The notes: generated by a model not told the origin, from the sequence alone. DNA of 64,000 nucleotides from Bartonella tribocorum CIP 105476 (GCF_000196435.1 NC_010161.1:310001-374000); one strand, 5' to 3'. Shown: positions 10,185 through 20,679, counted from the first letter of the stretch. Translations and numbers: made by a program.

Positions 10185-10694
10185 CAAGTTCATATTGTCG
10201 ATTTGGAATGAAAAATCAAGCTCAGAAACAAAAAATATAACACGAACAACCAAGAATTTTTTCTTTGAACTTAATTCTTGTATTATGGACAACAAAAAGT
10301 AATGGGGATTTAAATTTTCAGAAATAACTTCTACACTGATTTGTTATGCACAAAGTTTTTTATTTCTCTGTTTATATAAGATATAGCGCGTAGCAATTTT
10401 GAGAGGCTTCAATTGCACAGACAGATACGAGATTCTCATACAAATAAGTCATTCTGATAGTGAAAATATAATAAACAATTTCATGATTCGCAAAAATTGT
10501 TCAATATTTATTCTTTTTAAAAGTTGTTTTTCTTGACAGTTTAATTTTATGATACAAATTTCTATTACATAAGCACAAAGCTCAATCTTTCAAAAATTAA
10601 GCGTTAATAATTTACAACGGCCAATTTCGAAAAAATCTTATTTCAGTCTTTTTATAGATCTACGCAAAGCTATAAGATATTGCTGAAAATATTA
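10185..10694. other. Non-coding gap between ffs and a small exported protein gene
   Basis: About 510 bp, AT-rich. It should contain the ffs promoter near its left end (for minus-strand transcription), but I could not pick a convincing -35/-10 pair. No repeat or decayed gene was recognised. Confidence 0.4.
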
Positions 10695-11099
10695 TTAAAA
10701 ATCTCCTGCATCACAATCTACACCAGTAACTTTTTCCTTAGTAATATTTTTAAAAGTATAATATCCTGATGGAGGAAAACCTATATTAAGGGATTTTACA
10801 TCTTTGAGCATAAAGATCTTATGTTCTCTATCATGTGTTATTTTCTTTTCATCATCTGCAACAATGTGTAGTCTGTTTACGTCAGAAGGAGATGAGTACG
10901 ATAAAGTAAAGGATACTTTTGGGGGGTTAAATGCTTCGCACCCATATTCAACACCTTGCTTTATTGTATCAGGTGCACCAATTGTAACAGTTTCATTTGG
11001 TGCAAAATTCCATTCTCTCTCACCAAATCCGGCAAACGCAACACTAGAGTAGGCGAAAATATTTGCAGTTAATAATGCTTGCGTGAAGATTGTTTTCAT
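10695..11099 (-). CDS. Small exported protein of unknown function
   Basis: A 134-residue product. An ATG six codons upstream lies inside the ribosome binding site (AAGGAGAAGATA before the ATG at 11099), so I choose the inner start. A signal peptide 'MKTIFTQALLTANIFAYSSVAFA' ends in a good AFA cleavage site. The mature part of about 110 residues has two cysteines ('YGCEAFNPP' and 'VDCDAGDF'), suggesting a disulfide, and beta-rich stretches. I do not recognise the family. It stands alone between two gaps of about 500 bp, which suggests its own promoter and possibly recent acquisition. The ORF and ribosome binding site look real. Confidence 0.7.
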   Translation of the reverse strand: MKTIFTQALLTANIFAYSSVAFAGFGEREWNFAPNETVTIGAPDTIKQGVEYGCEAFNPPKVSFTLSYSSPSDVNRLHIVADDEKKITHDREHKIFMLKDVKSLNIGFPPSGYYTFKNITKEKVTGVDCDAGDF

Positions 11100-11645
11100 T
11101 ATCTTCTCCTTTTTCATAAAATAGAATGAATCATAAATCAGTTTTTAGAAAGAGGAAGGTCCAACCGTAATGCAAAAAATATAGTTAAACGGCATCTTAC
11201 AGTTTTATAAAAATACATTGAAAATTATCTGAACTCAAGAGATTTGAATGATCTGTTATCTCGAATATATTCTGATGATAAGTTAAATATTGTTTTTAGT
11301 GCTAATTGAGACGTTCGTTATTTCTGTTGGAATAAACGGCTATAGGATATGATATCTTTTCTATAAAGGAAAATGGAGGATCCAAGTGCTTTCATTTTCA
11401 GTTTTTTTCTTTACATAGATCTTTGTACACGTTGAATTGCTATTTATCATAATGTAATTTGTCAAAAAACATTATCAAAGCAATTTATATATTCCATTAT
11501 CAGATGTTATTTCTCTTTTTCTACTTTAGCATTTATGATAAAGCGTGTTTAGTATAAGAAAATGGGTTTCTCCAAGATACATGGCATCATAGGATTTTTA
11601 GAATATTCTTCGATATCAGCAAAAAATGCTGGTGGTTTTTTTGCT
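11100..11645. other. Non-coding gap upstream of the exported protein and downstream of pheA
   Basis: 546 bp, AT-rich, with no open frame of note. The promoter of the 11099 gene should lie near its left end. A short A/T-stem inverted repeat (GCAAAAAA at 11619 with TTTTTTGC at 11637) just past the pheA stop could act as a weak terminator. Nothing else was recognised. Confidence 0.35.
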
Positions 11646-12509
11646 TTATATATATAATGTCCGATCATTTTGTGCTGGATAAGTACCGATAATACGCAAT
11701 TCAGCAGAGAAGAAAGACAACTCTTCTAAGGCGAGTTTCATCATGGGATCTTCAGGATGTCCTTCAATATCAACAAAGAATTGTGTTGCATTAAAATTTC
11801 CACCGATTTGATAGCTTTCTAATTTTGTCATATTGATACCATTTGTTGCAAATCCTCCCATAGCCTTGTAGAGAGCAGCGGGAACATTGCGCACTCGAAA
11901 AAGAAGACTGGTAATAATTTTTTCGCCATTTGTAGGTTTGGGGACATGTCGTTTGGATCGTGAAAGGATGACAAAACGGGTAATATTATGAGAGTTATCT
12001 TCAACATCTCTTTCAAGAATATCAAGCCCGTAGAGTTCTGCTGCGATCAGAGGTGCTAAGGCTGCTTGTGAACGTTGAGCACTTTTTTTAATAAATTTTG
12101 CAGCTCCAGCGGTGTCGGCAGAAACAACAGGTTCCCAACCATTGTTTCGTATAATTTTTCGGCATTGTGCAAGGGCATGCGTATGACTGTGGACGGTTTT
12201 AATTTCATCATGGGTAACGCCGGGCAAAACCATTAATTGAAAATGGATAGGCAAAAAATATTCATCAATAATATAAAGCGATGATTGTGGTAAAAGATGA
12301 TGAATATCTGCAACACGTCCAGCAAGAGTATTTTCAATCGGGATCATAGCAAGATCAGCTTTCCCATTTTCCACCAAATTAAGGGCGTCTTCAAAAGTAG
12401 CACAGGGTGCAGCATCCATACTGGGGAACATATTAGAGCAAGCAATATGAGAATTAGCTCCATATTCTCCTTGGAAAGAGATTTTATTAGTTTTTTTGAG
12501 TGTTTTCAT
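11646..12509 (-). CDS. pheA: Prephenate dehydratase
   Basis: A 287-residue monofunctional enzyme converting prephenate to phenylpyruvate in phenylalanine synthesis. The catalytic domain starts '[16 protein letters not shown]' and contains '[19 protein letters not shown]' and '[12 protein letters not shown]' (the essential TRF threonine). A C-terminal ACT domain ('[20 protein letters not shown]') would give feedback inhibition by phenylalanine. There is no chorismate mutase domain. The ATG overlaps the kdsB stop by 4 nt (12506-12509), so it is the second gene of a kdsB-pheA pair, the usual Rhizobiales arrangement. Confidence 0.96.
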   Translation of the reverse strand: MKTLKKTNKISFQGEYGANSHIACSNMFPSMDAAPCATFEDALNLVENGKADLAMIPIENTLAGRVADIHHLLPQSSLYIIDEYFLPIHFQLMVLPGVTHDEIKTVHSHTHALAQCRKIIRNNGWEPVVSADTAGAAKFIKKSAQRSQAALAPLIAAELYGLDILERDVEDNSHNITRFVILSRSKRHVPKPTNGEKIITSLLFRVRNVPAALYKAMGGFATNGINMTKLESYQIGGNFNATQFFVDIEGHPEDPMMKLALEELSFFSAELRIIGTYPAQNDRTLYI

Positions 12510-13237
12510 GCTAAAATCTTACGTACTCTCTCGAGATCACGTTGTGTGTCTACACCTAAAGGAATTGTATCGACTATTTCCACATCGATACGCATATTAT
12601 GCTCTAATGCACGTAATTGTTCAAGTTTTTCACGTATCTCGAGTGTAGAGGGTTTGAATGATACAAATTTTTCAAGTGCTTCGCGCCGATAGGCGTATAT
12701 TCCAATATGATGATAAAGAGGACCATCTCCATAGGGAGATGTGGTGCGCGTGAAATAAAGAGCACGAAGGCGATTTTGAGAAAGCGGTGTCCCAATGATT
12801 TTGACAACATTGGGATCTCTTTTTTCACTTTCTTCTATGATTTGAGAACCCAAGGTTGCGATATCAGTAAAGCTATTTTCTAAAGGACGTAATGCATGAA
12901 TGATTTCACGAGGCATTATCGTTGGGAGGTCACCTTGTATATTTAAAATAGCATTGTAGCGTTGTTCAGGATCAATACGCATTAAAGCTTCATAAATACG
13001 ATCAGATCCAGATTTATGATCACCTCGTGTTATGATATATTCGTGCCCATACTCTGCGACAGCTTTGGCGATATCATTGTGATCTGTTGCAACGATTGTA
13101 CGCCCTATTGCTGCTTTTTTGGCTTGTTCTGCGACATGAACAATCATCGGCTTTCCACTGATTTCAGCAAGAGCTTTTTGAGGAAGGCGGGTTGATCCCA
13201 TACGGGCAGGAATAAGAATAATCGGTTCAAGAGCCAT
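12506..13237 (-). CDS. kdsB: 3-deoxy-manno-octulosonate cytidylyltransferase
   Basis: A 243-residue CMP-Kdo synthetase that activates Kdo with CTP for lipopolysaccharide inner-core synthesis. It has the nucleotide-binding start '[19 protein letters not shown]', then '[12 protein letters not shown]', '[16 protein letters not shown]' and '[11 protein letters not shown]', all standard KdsB motifs. The Kdo transferase waaA and lpxK lie about 37 kb away in this window, so the Kdo-lipid A pathway is partly represented. It is divergent from cycM with about 100 bp between them for both promoters. Confidence 0.96.
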   Translation of the reverse strand: MALEPIILIPARMGSTRLPQKALAEISGKPMIVHVAEQAKKAAIGRTIVATDHNDIAKAVAEYGHEYIITRGDHKSGSDRIYEALMRIDPEQRYNAILNIQGDLPTIMPREIIHALRPLENSFTDIATLGSQIIEESEKRDPNVVKIIGTPLSQNRLRALYFTRTTSPYGDGPLYHHIGIYAYRREALEKFVSFKPSTLEIREKLEQLRALEHNMRIDVEIVDTIPLGVDTQRDLERVRKILA

Positions 13238-13341
13238 TGCAAGATTCCAAACGTCGTTTGTGCTGTATTTATGATGTTGTGTGTTATAAAGAAAAAACTT
13301 ATACTAAAAATGGTAATGAAACCGTGAACATTTGAGTTTTT

Positions 13342-13905
13342 ATGAATCGCTGGAAAGCTATCTATTTTATTGGCGCATGTTTATGTGTGCTGGTTATTGT
13401 TGTGGGAATTTCCACACTCAGCGATATAGTTTACGATCATTCTCCATCAGTCCAATATTATCACACAGTTACCAAGAATGATACATTTAAAGAAAAACAG
13501 AAAGAATCCGATATTCCTGTATCACTAAATAGCCGCCTTCAACAAGGCGATTTTGAAAATGGGCGTAAAATTTTTCGTCAATGTGCCATATGCCATACTT
13601 CTGGACGCAATCAAGCAGGGCGCGTTGGTCCAGTTCTTTGGGAAATTGTTGACCGCCCTTTGGCATCTGCCGCAGGTTTTGCATATTCACGTGCATTGCG
13701 TGCGCATTCTGATCAAAAATGGGATTTTGTAACGTTAGATCGTTATCTGCGTTCTCCACGTGAAGCATTTCCTGGGACCATTATGTCTTTCCGTGGAATT
13801 AAAAATGACCAAGATCGTGCCGATCTTTTGCTTTATTTACGCAGTCTATCGGATCATCCCGTTCCTTTACCAATCGATAATAACAAAGTGAACGGGCCAA
13901 AATAA
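13342..13905 (+). CDS. cycM: Membrane-anchored cytochrome c
   Basis: A 187-residue class I c-type cytochrome. An uncleaved-type N-terminal membrane anchor (about residues 7-28) leads to the heme motif 'FRQCAICHT' (CxxCH) near residue 82, with 'GRVGPVLWEIV' after it and the distal Met ligand in 'PGTIMSFRGI'. CycM-type proteins carry electrons between the bc1 complex and a cytochrome oxidase in the periplasm. Divergent from kdsB-pheA, the conserved arrangement in Rhizobiales, which supports the symbol. Confidence 0.9.
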   Translation: MNRWKAIYFIGACLCVLVIVVGISTLSDIVYDHSPSVQYYHTVTKNDTFKEKQKESDIPVSLNSRLQQGDFENGRKIFRQCAICHTSGRNQAGRVGPVLWEIVDRPLASAAGFAYSRALRAHSDQKWDFVTLDRYLRSPREAFPGTIMSFRGIKNDQDRADLLLYLRSLSDHPVPLPIDNNKVNGPK

Positions 13906-14599
13906 CGTACATTCTAGATGTTTAGTTTAGAAAAAAATCCAATTTTTTGTAGCTTTGGTTTCAAGGTTTTATCGAAAGGGCTTTTATGAATGTTTTGATA
14001 GGGGCAATGCCCACATGTAAAACAGAATACACTTAACGTTGCATATTTTCCCGCTTTTAAAGAGATTTTTTAAAAAATGCACACTTTACGTTATCATCTA
14101 CGGATTTGTTTTCAAGACCTGTTTGCTTCACCTTTTCTACATATGCTTGTCTATGAAATTATCGCTGAAGGATTATCTCTTTATGAGCGACAGTTTTCTG
14201 CTTTTGAATGTAATAATTGTGTAATTAAAGCTCTACATGAGGTTTATCTTAATTCTTCTATATACATCAATCTCCATGTGTTTTTCTTATGGACAGAGAT
14301 AATTGATTATTCTTATACGTGCAATAATCCTAAGCGGCATTTTATGAAGCGTGATGAATAGATGTTTTTTCTTGGGGGTAGAGGTATAGATACAGATCAT
14401 TGATCTTTTATCGTATCGATAACTAAAATATGAGTTAGATTATTTATTGATGGTATGGTTTAAAGGAAGCACTTTCGTGGGGAACAATTTTATGCGTGAA
14501 AAGCAAACTGGTTAAATAGAGTTCTGCGGCTTATATTTTCACCCACCTCGAAAATTCTTTATACAAGAACACTGATGGCAGCGCCTTTTGCACGAGTAT
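13906..14599. other. Non-coding gap downstream of cycM
   Basis: About 690 bp. A frame of 94 codons (14077-14361, plus strand) is open but has no ribosome binding site or recognisable family and is Leu/Phe/Tyr-rich as chance AT-rich frames are. Bases near 14010-14075 show weak likeness ('catgtaaaacagaatac') to the distal part of the integrase relics, too short to be sure of. Confidence 0.35.
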
Positions 14600-14785
14600 C
14601 TAATCGTTTATAAAAGATGGCATAAAATTATGCTAATAATCCATTATAGAGGAGAATTTTTTCCATAAAAAGTCTTCAATTTTTGTGATAAGTTTAATTG
14701 TTCTCATTGTTTCCAGCATTTCGATGATTTGCGGTAAAACGTCAGTGTTTCAGTTTCAACACATATCGCCAGAATCTTGAAAATG
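14600..14785 (-). pseudogene. Decayed tandem copy of the 3' end of the neighbouring moeB/thiF-like gene
   Basis: The segment aligns along its length with bases about 14850-15035 of the intact gene next door. Examples are 'gctaataatccattatagag' here and in the gene (near 14877), 'tttgtgat.a.tttaat.gtt' in both, and 'cagtttcaacacat' against 'cagcttcagcacat'. It has many substitutions and no usable frame. It lies directly downstream of and in the same orientation as the intact copy, so it looks like a partial tandem duplication that has since decayed. Confidence 0.75.
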
Positions 14786-14798
14786 AGTAGGGATAAAA

Positions 14799-15593
14799 TC
14801 ATGATTCTCCAAGCTTATTAATCGCTATGGTATTTTCTTTGGAATTTGATCGTTTATAGGTAATAATATTAAATTGCGCTAATAATCCATTATAGAGAAG
14901 AATCCTTCCTACCAATGGATCTCCGATGTTTGTGATCATTTTAATCGTTTCCATTGCTTGTAAGGTTCCAATAACGCCAGGTAAAGCACCGATGATTCCA
15001 GCTTCAGCACATGTTGGAATAGTATCGGGAGCAGGAGGGGTGGGGAATAAATCGCGATAGTGAGGGTTATTGTCTTTATACGGCATAAGAACGGTTAATG
15101 AGCCATTAAAACGTTCTACAGCACCACTTATTAAAGGCTTTTTGCATTGGGCAGCGTGATCCGCAAGAAGATAGCGTGTGGTAAAATTATCACTTCCATC
15201 AACAATGATATGGTAGGCATTGATCAGTTTATCTACATTACTTTTATCTAAGCGTAGGGTGTGTTTTTCAATCATAACATGGGGATTTATTGCTTTTATA
15301 GTGGTTTCAGCACTGTCTGTTTTGCTTTGGTTGATTGCATTTGTCTTATGAATAACTTGACGTTGTAAATTGGAAAGTGAAACAGTGTCATTATCGACAA
15401 TTCCAAGGGTTCCAACGCCTGCGGCAGCCAAATAAGTTAAGACAGGCGCTCCAAGACCACCAGCACCCACGACAAGAACTCGCGCTTTTTTGAGCTTTTG
15501 TTGTCCCGCACCACCAATCTCAGGCAAAATAATGTGGCGTGCATAGCGTTCGATTTCTTCGTTATTGAATTTTGTATCTGTTTCTTGTGTCAT
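14799..15593 (-). CDS. moeB: HesA/MoeB/ThiF-family sulfur-carrier adenylyltransferase
   Basis: A 264-residue E1-like enzyme that adenylates the C-terminus of a small sulfur carrier (MoaD or ThiS). It has '[16 protein letters not shown]' at the start, the ATP-binding glycine loop '[20 protein letters not shown]', 'NLQRQVIH' and '[15 protein letters not shown]'. '[15 protein letters not shown]' is present, but the first zinc-binding CxxC is incomplete. It lacks a rhodanese domain. Whether it serves molybdopterin or thiamine synthesis cannot be told from sequence; the symbol follows the best general match. The 5' end is divergent from gshB. Confidence 0.88.
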   Translation of the reverse strand: MTQETDTKFNNEEIERYARHIILPEIGGAGQQKLKKARVLVVGAGGLGAPVLTYLAAAGVGTLGIVDNDTVSLSNLQRQVIHKTNAINQSKTDSAETTIKAINPHVMIEKHTLRLDKSNVDKLINAYHIIVDGSDNFTTRYLLADHAAQCKKPLISGAVERFNGSLTVLMPYKDNNPHYRDLFPTPPAPDTIPTCAEAGIIGALPGVIGTLQAMETIKMITNIGDPLVGRILLYNGLLAQFNIITYKRSNSKENTIAINKLGES

Positions 15594-15680
15594 GAATTTT
15601 CTCTTGTCATTGTTCTTTTATTGTTTACTAAGTTTATGGTGCATAGACCAGTCTGCTTTTACGATAGGGAGAATTTATTT

Positions 15681-16619
15681 ATGAAAATTGCCATTCAAAT
15701 GGATCATATTTCAACAATTCGGATTCAAGGAGATACGACATTTGCACTCGCTTTAGCTGCGCAAGAACGTGGACACTCTCTTTTTCATTATACACCAGAT
15801 CGTTTATCTTTGTGCGATGGTTGTGTGATTGCACGATTGGAACCCTTGACTGTCCATGATGAAGTGGGAAATCACTATCAGTTAGGAAAGCCTGTTCGCA
15901 CGGAATTAACAGATATGGATGTGGTTCTTTTGCGCCAAGATCCCCCTTTTGATCTCAATTATATCACCACGACTCATTTATTAGAGCGTATTCATCCTCA
16001 AACACTTGTTGTGAATAATCCGACATGGGTACGAAACAGTCCAGAAAAAATTTTTGTGACAGAATTTTCTGATTTGATGCCTGAAACGTTAATTACCAAA
16101 GATATTGAAGAAATAACAGCTTTTAGAGAAAGATTTGGCGATATTATTGTGAAACCACTTTATGGGAATGGGGGCTCTGGTGTTTTTTATTTAAAACAAG
16201 ATGATCGCAATTTAGCATCGTTGCTAGAAATGTTTGCAGATGTTTATCGCGAACCTTTTATTGTTCAGCGTTATTTAGAGGCAGTACGAAAAGGAGATAA
16301 ACGGATTATTTTGCTTGATGGTACGCCTGTTGGCGCCATTAATCGCATTCCGACAAGAACAGATGTGCGTTCTAACATGCACGTTGGAGGTCGCGCGGAA
16401 AATGTTGCGTTAACAAAACGTGATTATGAAATTTGTGAACGCATTGGTCCAGCCTTAAAGGAACGTGGTCTTCTTTTTGTGGGGATTGATGTCATTGGAG
16501 ATTATATAACAGAAATCAATGTAACGTCCCCTACGGGAATTCGTGAAATTAAACGCTTCTGCGGTACAGATATTGCACATCTATTTTGGGATGTTGTTGA
16601 GTTCAAACGTTCAAATTAA
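15681..16619 (+). CDS. gshB: Glutathione synthetase
   Basis: A 312-residue ATP-grasp ligase that joins gamma-glutamylcysteine and glycine. I place the start at the ATG at 15681 ('[10 protein letters not shown]'), which has a GGGAGA ribosome binding site and matches the family start; the open frame runs further upstream without support. Motifs include '[17 protein letters not shown]', '[15 protein letters not shown]' (ATP-grasp), '[19 protein letters not shown]' and '[13 protein letters not shown]' (Mg/ATP binding). Divergent from the moeB-like gene. Confidence 0.95.
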   Translation: MKIAIQMDHISTIRIQGDTTFALALAAQERGHSLFHYTPDRLSLCDGCVIARLEPLTVHDEVGNHYQLGKPVRTELTDMDVVLLRQDPPFDLNYITTTHLLERIHPQTLVVNNPTWVRNSPEKIFVTEFSDLMPETLITKDIEEITAFRERFGDIIVKPLYGNGGSGVFYLKQDDRNLASLLEMFADVYREPFIVQRYLEAVRKGDKRIILLDGTPVGAINRIPTRTDVRSNMHVGGRAENVALTKRDYEICERIGPALKERGLLFVGIDVIGDYITEINVTSPTGIREIKRFCGTDIAHLFWDVVEFKRSN

Positions 16620-16632
16620 TTTACACAAGGCT

Positions 16633-16672
16633 CAACCATGGTATTGTTAAAAAATGGTCCATGTTGTTTTTT
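16633..16672 (+). terminator. Possible terminator after gshB
   Basis: Just past the gshB stop, 'caaccatgg' can pair with 'ccatgttg' (16659-16666) with one bulge, followed by TTTTTT. The loop is long at 17 nt, so it is only a candidate. It would separate gshB from the pst operon. Confidence 0.45.
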
Positions 16673-16758
16673 ATATTTGTTATGTTGCAAATGTGAACTA
16701 AAATGACCGTATGATATAAATTAAGAGGCTTTATCCTCAATTTTTAGGGAGTTTATAG

Positions 16759-17805
16759 ATGAGCAGAGTCTTATCAATTGGAGTGGGATTGGTTTTTGCG
16801 TTACTGCTGTCCGTAAATGTAGGTAACGCGCGCGATCAAATACAGGTTACTGGCTCATCTACAGTTTTACCTTATCAAAAGATTGTCGCTGAGACATTTG
16901 GAGAAATTTATCCCCATTTTAAGGTTCCTGTTATCGAATCAGGTGGAACAGGAGCGGGGATTAAGGAATTTTGTCGTGGTATTGGGGAGAATACCGTTGA
17001 TATTGTTAATGCTTCACGAGCAATGAAATCGAGTGAATTACAGTCTTGTTTTGATGCTGGTGTGAAAGATGTTGAGGAAATACGCATTGGGTATGATGGC
17101 ATTGTTTTTGCAACAGATATTAAGGGGCCTGATTGGAGATTGCAGCCGATAGATGTTTATAAAGCCCTTGCTGCTCGAGTTATCGTAGATGGAAAGTTGC
17201 AGTCCAATCATGTTTCGAAATGGAATGCGGTTAATAGTGCTCTTCCTGATTGGACGATAGCAGCGTATATTCCTGGAGAAAAGCATGGAACGCGGGAAGT
17301 TTTTGAAGAAAAATTACTTGCTGTGGGCTGTAAAGAAAGTGGGGCAGTTAAGGTAATGAAGTCTTTGGGAATGAATGATAAGGAGATACACGCTGCTTGT
17401 ATTGCTGTCCGTAAGGATGGAAAAGCGGTTGATATTGATGGTGATTATTCTGAAACATTTGCGCGTCTAACTGCGAATAAAACAGGGGTTGGTATTTTTG
17501 GTTTGTCTTTTTATCAAAATAATGCTGATAGGCTAAAGGTTGCAGATATTAACGGTTTTGCGCCAACAGTTGAGACAATTTCGAGTGGACAATATCCGGT
17601 TTCTCGTCCACTTTTTTTCTACATTAAGAAAGCACATTTAGATATTGTTCCAGGTTTGCGAGAATATGTTGATTTTTTCCTGTCAGATCAAATGATTGGT
17701 CCAGAGGGGCCTTTGGCTGAATATGGTTTGATTGTTGCTCCTGAAAAAGAGCGCCAAGCACAGCGTTCTGATTTTTCTTCTGGCCAGGTAATGATGTTGA
17801 AATAA
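16759..17805 (+). CDS. pstS: Phosphate ABC transporter substrate-binding protein PstS
   Basis: A 348-residue periplasmic phosphate-binding protein. It has a signal peptide (residues 1-24, ending 'VNVGNA') and then 'QIQVTGSSTVLPYQKIVAE' and 'ESGGTGAGIKEFCRG', the phosphate-binding loops of the PstS/SphX type. The start has a TAGGGAG ribosome binding site. First gene of pstSCAB-phoU. No copy of the CTGTCAT-type Pho box could be seen in the 139 bp upstream, so control by PhoB is not shown here, and no phoR/phoB flanks the operon in this window. Confidence 0.95.
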   Translation: MSRVLSIGVGLVFALLLSVNVGNARDQIQVTGSSTVLPYQKIVAETFGEIYPHFKVPVIESGGTGAGIKEFCRGIGENTVDIVNASRAMKSSELQSCFDAGVKDVEEIRIGYDGIVFATDIKGPDWRLQPIDVYKALAARVIVDGKLQSNHVSKWNAVNSALPDWTIAAYIPGEKHGTREVFEEKLLAVGCKESGAVKVMKSLGMNDKEIHAACIAVRKDGKAVDIDGDYSETFARLTANKTGVGIFGLSFYQNNADRLKVADINGFAPTVETISSGQYPVSRPLFFYIKKAHLDIVPGLREYVDFFLSDQMIGPEGPLAEYGLIVAPEKERQAQRSDFSSGQVMMLK

Positions 17806-17881
17806 TTTTCTGGGAATAATTTATTTTATTGCTGGAGTAGGCGTTTTCGGTGCTATTTTTTTATAAAAACTGAAAGATAAC

Positions 17882-19342
17882 ATGCGCGTTCCCTTCATTG
17901 TTTTTTTGTTATTGCTTCTTGGATTTTGTGGCTTTTGTATTTCTTATGTGCGAGCACGCAGTCTTGAATACAAACAACATAAAATGCATTCTCGTGCGTA
18001 TCATTATGGCTGGTGGACATTTTTGATTACTGTTATTCCAGCTTTTATTTTTTCAATTTTGTGGGATGCAGGGAGTACAATTTATTTAGAATATAATGCC
18101 TCTCGAGAGCTTTGGGCGTATAGTGCGCATATAACAGAACCTTTCAATCATGATCTCCTTTGGGAGACACTTCGAAGTCTCGCCAAAATGATTCACTACT
18201 TTGAAGGGGATCTTTCTACCGCCTCCTATAAGGAAGTGCAGGCACAATTACTTGTGAAAGGATTGATTTTACCTCATGAAGTATCGAATGATGTGTTCAA
18301 AATAGCACGGTCATGGGTATTTTCTTCTAAAAAGCTTCAGTTTATTGGTTATGGTTTCCTTTTTGCTATTGCCTCTTTCGGTTTTATCTATGGAATAATA
18401 CAAATTGCACCTCATCAACGTGCGCGCAATAAGGTTGAAACTTTAATTATTATTGGATTGGCTTGTGCGTCTATCGTTGCCGTCTTGACGACAATAGCCA
18501 TTGCACTTTCTCTGTTCTTTCAGACAATAAGTTTTTTTCAGTCTGTATCCTTTTCAAATTTCTTTTTGGGAACGGTTTGGGATCCGCGTTTTTCCGCGAG
18601 TGGTTCAAGCGCTGAAGTGGGACAATTTGGTTTAATACCGCTTCTTGCTGGTACGCTGTATATTGCATTTGTCGCCATGCTTTTTGCTGTACCTATAGGC
18701 TTATTTTCAGCTCTTTATATGGCCGAATATGCTTCTGCGCGATTGCGAGCAATTGTAAAACCATTATTGGAAGTTCTTGCTGGCATCCCAACCATTGTTT
18801 ATGGTTTTTTTGCTTTGAAGGTTGTCGGACCATTTTTACGTGATCTGTCTGTTTCTCTCTCAGATGGGGGTGGTTTTATTATGGCACAAAGTGTTTTGAC
18901 TGCTGGCGTTGTGATGGGAATCATGTTGATTCCTTTTGTTTCCTCTTTATCGGATGATGTTATTACCGCTGTTCCACGCATTTTACGTGAAGGTTCTTAT
19001 GGTTTAGGCGCAACGCAATCTGAAACAATTAAAAAAGTTGTTATACCAGCGGCACTTCCAGGGATTATGGGGGCCATTTTGTTGACGGCATCGCGTGCAA
19101 TTGGGGAAACAATGATTGTCGTTTTGGCAGCAGGGGTTGCAGCAAACTTAACACTCAATCCTTTTGAGGCAATGACTACCATGACGGTTAAGATTGTTAA
19201 TCAATTGACCGGTGATTTTGAGTTTAATTCTCCACAAACTTTGGTGGCTTTTGCCTTGGGGATGACACTCTTTGTGATGACACTCTTAATGAATATTCTC
19301 GCTCTTTATATTGTGCGTAAATATCGGGAACAATATGAATGA
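17882..19342 (+). CDS. pstC: Phosphate ABC transporter permease PstC
   Basis: A 486-residue inner-membrane permease, longer than the roughly 300-residue E. coli form because of about 200 extra N-terminal residues with membrane segments; this long form is normal in Rhizobiales. The transport domain begins near residue 250 ('FGLIPLLAGTLYIAFVAML') and has the cytoplasmic EAA-type loop 'LREGSYGLGATQSETIKKVV'. It pairs with PstA to form the channel. Its stop overlaps the pstA start by 4 nt. Confidence 0.94.
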   Translation: MRVPFIVFLLLLLGFCGFCISYVRARSLEYKQHKMHSRAYHYGWWTFLITVIPAFIFSILWDAGSTIYLEYNASRELWAYSAHITEPFNHDLLWETLRSLAKMIHYFEGDLSTASYKEVQAQLLVKGLILPHEVSNDVFKIARSWVFSSKKLQFIGYGFLFAIASFGFIYGIIQIAPHQRARNKVETLIIIGLACASIVAVLTTIAIALSLFFQTISFFQSVSFSNFFLGTVWDPRFSASGSSAEVGQFGLIPLLAGTLYIAFVAMLFAVPIGLFSALYMAEYASARLRAIVKPLLEVLAGIPTIVYGFFALKVVGPFLRDLSVSLSDGGGFIMAQSVLTAGVVMGIMLIPFVSSLSDDVITAVPRILREGSYGLGATQSETIKKVVIPAALPGIMGAILLTASRAIGETMIVVLAAGVAANLTLNPFEAMTTMTVKIVNQLTGDFEFNSPQTLVAFALGMTLFVMTLLMNILALYIVRKYREQYE

Positions 19343-20628
19343 ATGAAGATTTTTTTCCTCGTCGCAATATTAGCCTCAAGCGTCGGTATAGGGCTGAACG
19401 TCGTTTTCGTGCCTATGGTTTGATTGCTATTTTTATTGGTTTGTTTTTTTTATTTGCGCTTTTATGGTCTATCATTAGTCAAGGCTATACAGCTTTTTTT
19501 CAAAGTGAAATGACATTATCGATTTATTTGGATGAAAAGATCATTGATCCAAGTGGACAACGTCAAACAAAACCACAAGTCCTCATAACAGCGAATTATC
19601 CACTTCTCGTACGCAATGCTTTAGCAAAAAAACTTGATGTCAATCAAAATGATCGAGCCTCTCTGCGGGACATTAACCGTATGTTTTCAAATGGAGTTCG
19701 TGTTCAACTGCGTGAAATGGTGACAAAAAATCCAAAACTGATTGGCACAACGCAAAAAATCAAAGTTTTGGCAGCCGCAGATATTGATTCTGCTTATAAG
19801 GGACAGATTGATCTGCATGTAGCAGAAAAAAACCGTAAAGTTTCTAATCGACAAGTAGAATGGATAAAGCGTTTAGCCCATGATGGTACGCTTTATAAGA
19901 CATTTAATATTGGTTTTTTTACATTTGGTGCTTCAAGTCGTCCTGAAATTGCGGGATTAGGTGTTGCGATAATCGGTTCCCTTTATATGATAGGTATCGT
20001 TTTATTGGTTTCACTGCCGATAGGCATAGCAACGGCTCTTTATTTGGAAGAATATGCACGCAAAAATAAATTTACAGATTTTATTGAGGTTAATATCAAT
20101 AACCTTGCAGCTGTTCCTTCGATTGTGTTTGGTCTTTTAGGACTCTCTGTTTTTGTTAATTTTTTAGGATTACCACGTTCAGCCTCTTTTGTTGGTGGTC
20201 TTGTTTTAGCGCTCATGACTCTTCCCACGATTATTATTGCAACACGTTCTGCTTTGCGTGCTGTTCCTCTCTCTATTCGTGCAGCAGCTTTAGGGCTTGG
20301 AGCATCAAAAACACAAATGATTTTTCATCATGTTGTTCCTTTAGCAGCGCCCGGTATTTTGACTGGTACGATTATTGGAGTAGCTCAGGCTTTGGGTGAA
20401 ACAGCCCCTTTGCTTTTGATTGGAATGGTTGCTTTTGTTGTTAATATTCCTACAACTCCTATGGATCCTGCAACAGCTTTGCCTGTTCAAATTTTTATGT
20501 GGGCGGGTGAAGCAGAGCGCGCTTTTGTTGAAAAGACATCGGGGGCTATTATTGTATTAATGATGTTTCTTGCAATCATGAATATTTCTGCAGTTTTTTT
20601 ACGTCGACGTTTCGAACGCCGCCAGTAA
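19339..20628 (+). CDS. pstA: Phosphate ABC transporter permease PstA
   Basis: A 429-residue permease. After a first membrane segment (about 30-50) comes a periplasmic stretch of about 150 residues, then the permease domain from 'GLGVAIIGSLYMIGIVLLVS', with the coupling loop 'IRAAALGLGASKTQMIFHHV' and 'GVAQALGETAPLLLIGM'. The large periplasmic insert is the alphaproteobacterial form. The ATGA overlap with pstC indicates translational coupling; pstB starts 51 bp downstream. Confidence 0.94.
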   Translation: MNEDFFPRRNISLKRRYRAERRFRAYGLIAIFIGLFFLFALLWSIISQGYTAFFQSEMTLSIYLDEKIIDPSGQRQTKPQVLITANYPLLVRNALAKKLDVNQNDRASLRDINRMFSNGVRVQLREMVTKNPKLIGTTQKIKVLAAADIDSAYKGQIDLHVAEKNRKVSNRQVEWIKRLAHDGTLYKTFNIGFFTFGASSRPEIAGLGVAIIGSLYMIGIVLLVSLPIGIATALYLEEYARKNKFTDFIEVNINNLAAVPSIVFGLLGLSVFVNFLGLPRSASFVGGLVLALMTLPTIIIATRSALRAVPLSIRAAALGLGASKTQMIFHHVVPLAAPGILTGTIIGVAQALGETAPLLLIGMVAFVVNIPTTPMDPATALPVQIFMWAGEAERAFVEKTSGAIIVLMMFLAIMNISAVFLRRRFERRQ

Positions 20629-20679
20629 TTTTAATAATATAACAACTTCGATAAGATTTTTGTAAGGTGAGTTTTTGTC

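Noticed and set aside
10008..10295. Two minus-strand frames covering the SRP RNA
   Set aside because: The segment is explained by the conserved 4.5S RNA signature and its closing helix.
14077..14361. 94-codon plus-strand frame after cycM
   Set aside because: No ribosome binding site, no family resemblance, and a hydrophobic/aromatic composition typical of chance frames in AT-rich DNA. It was kept only as part of the gap description.
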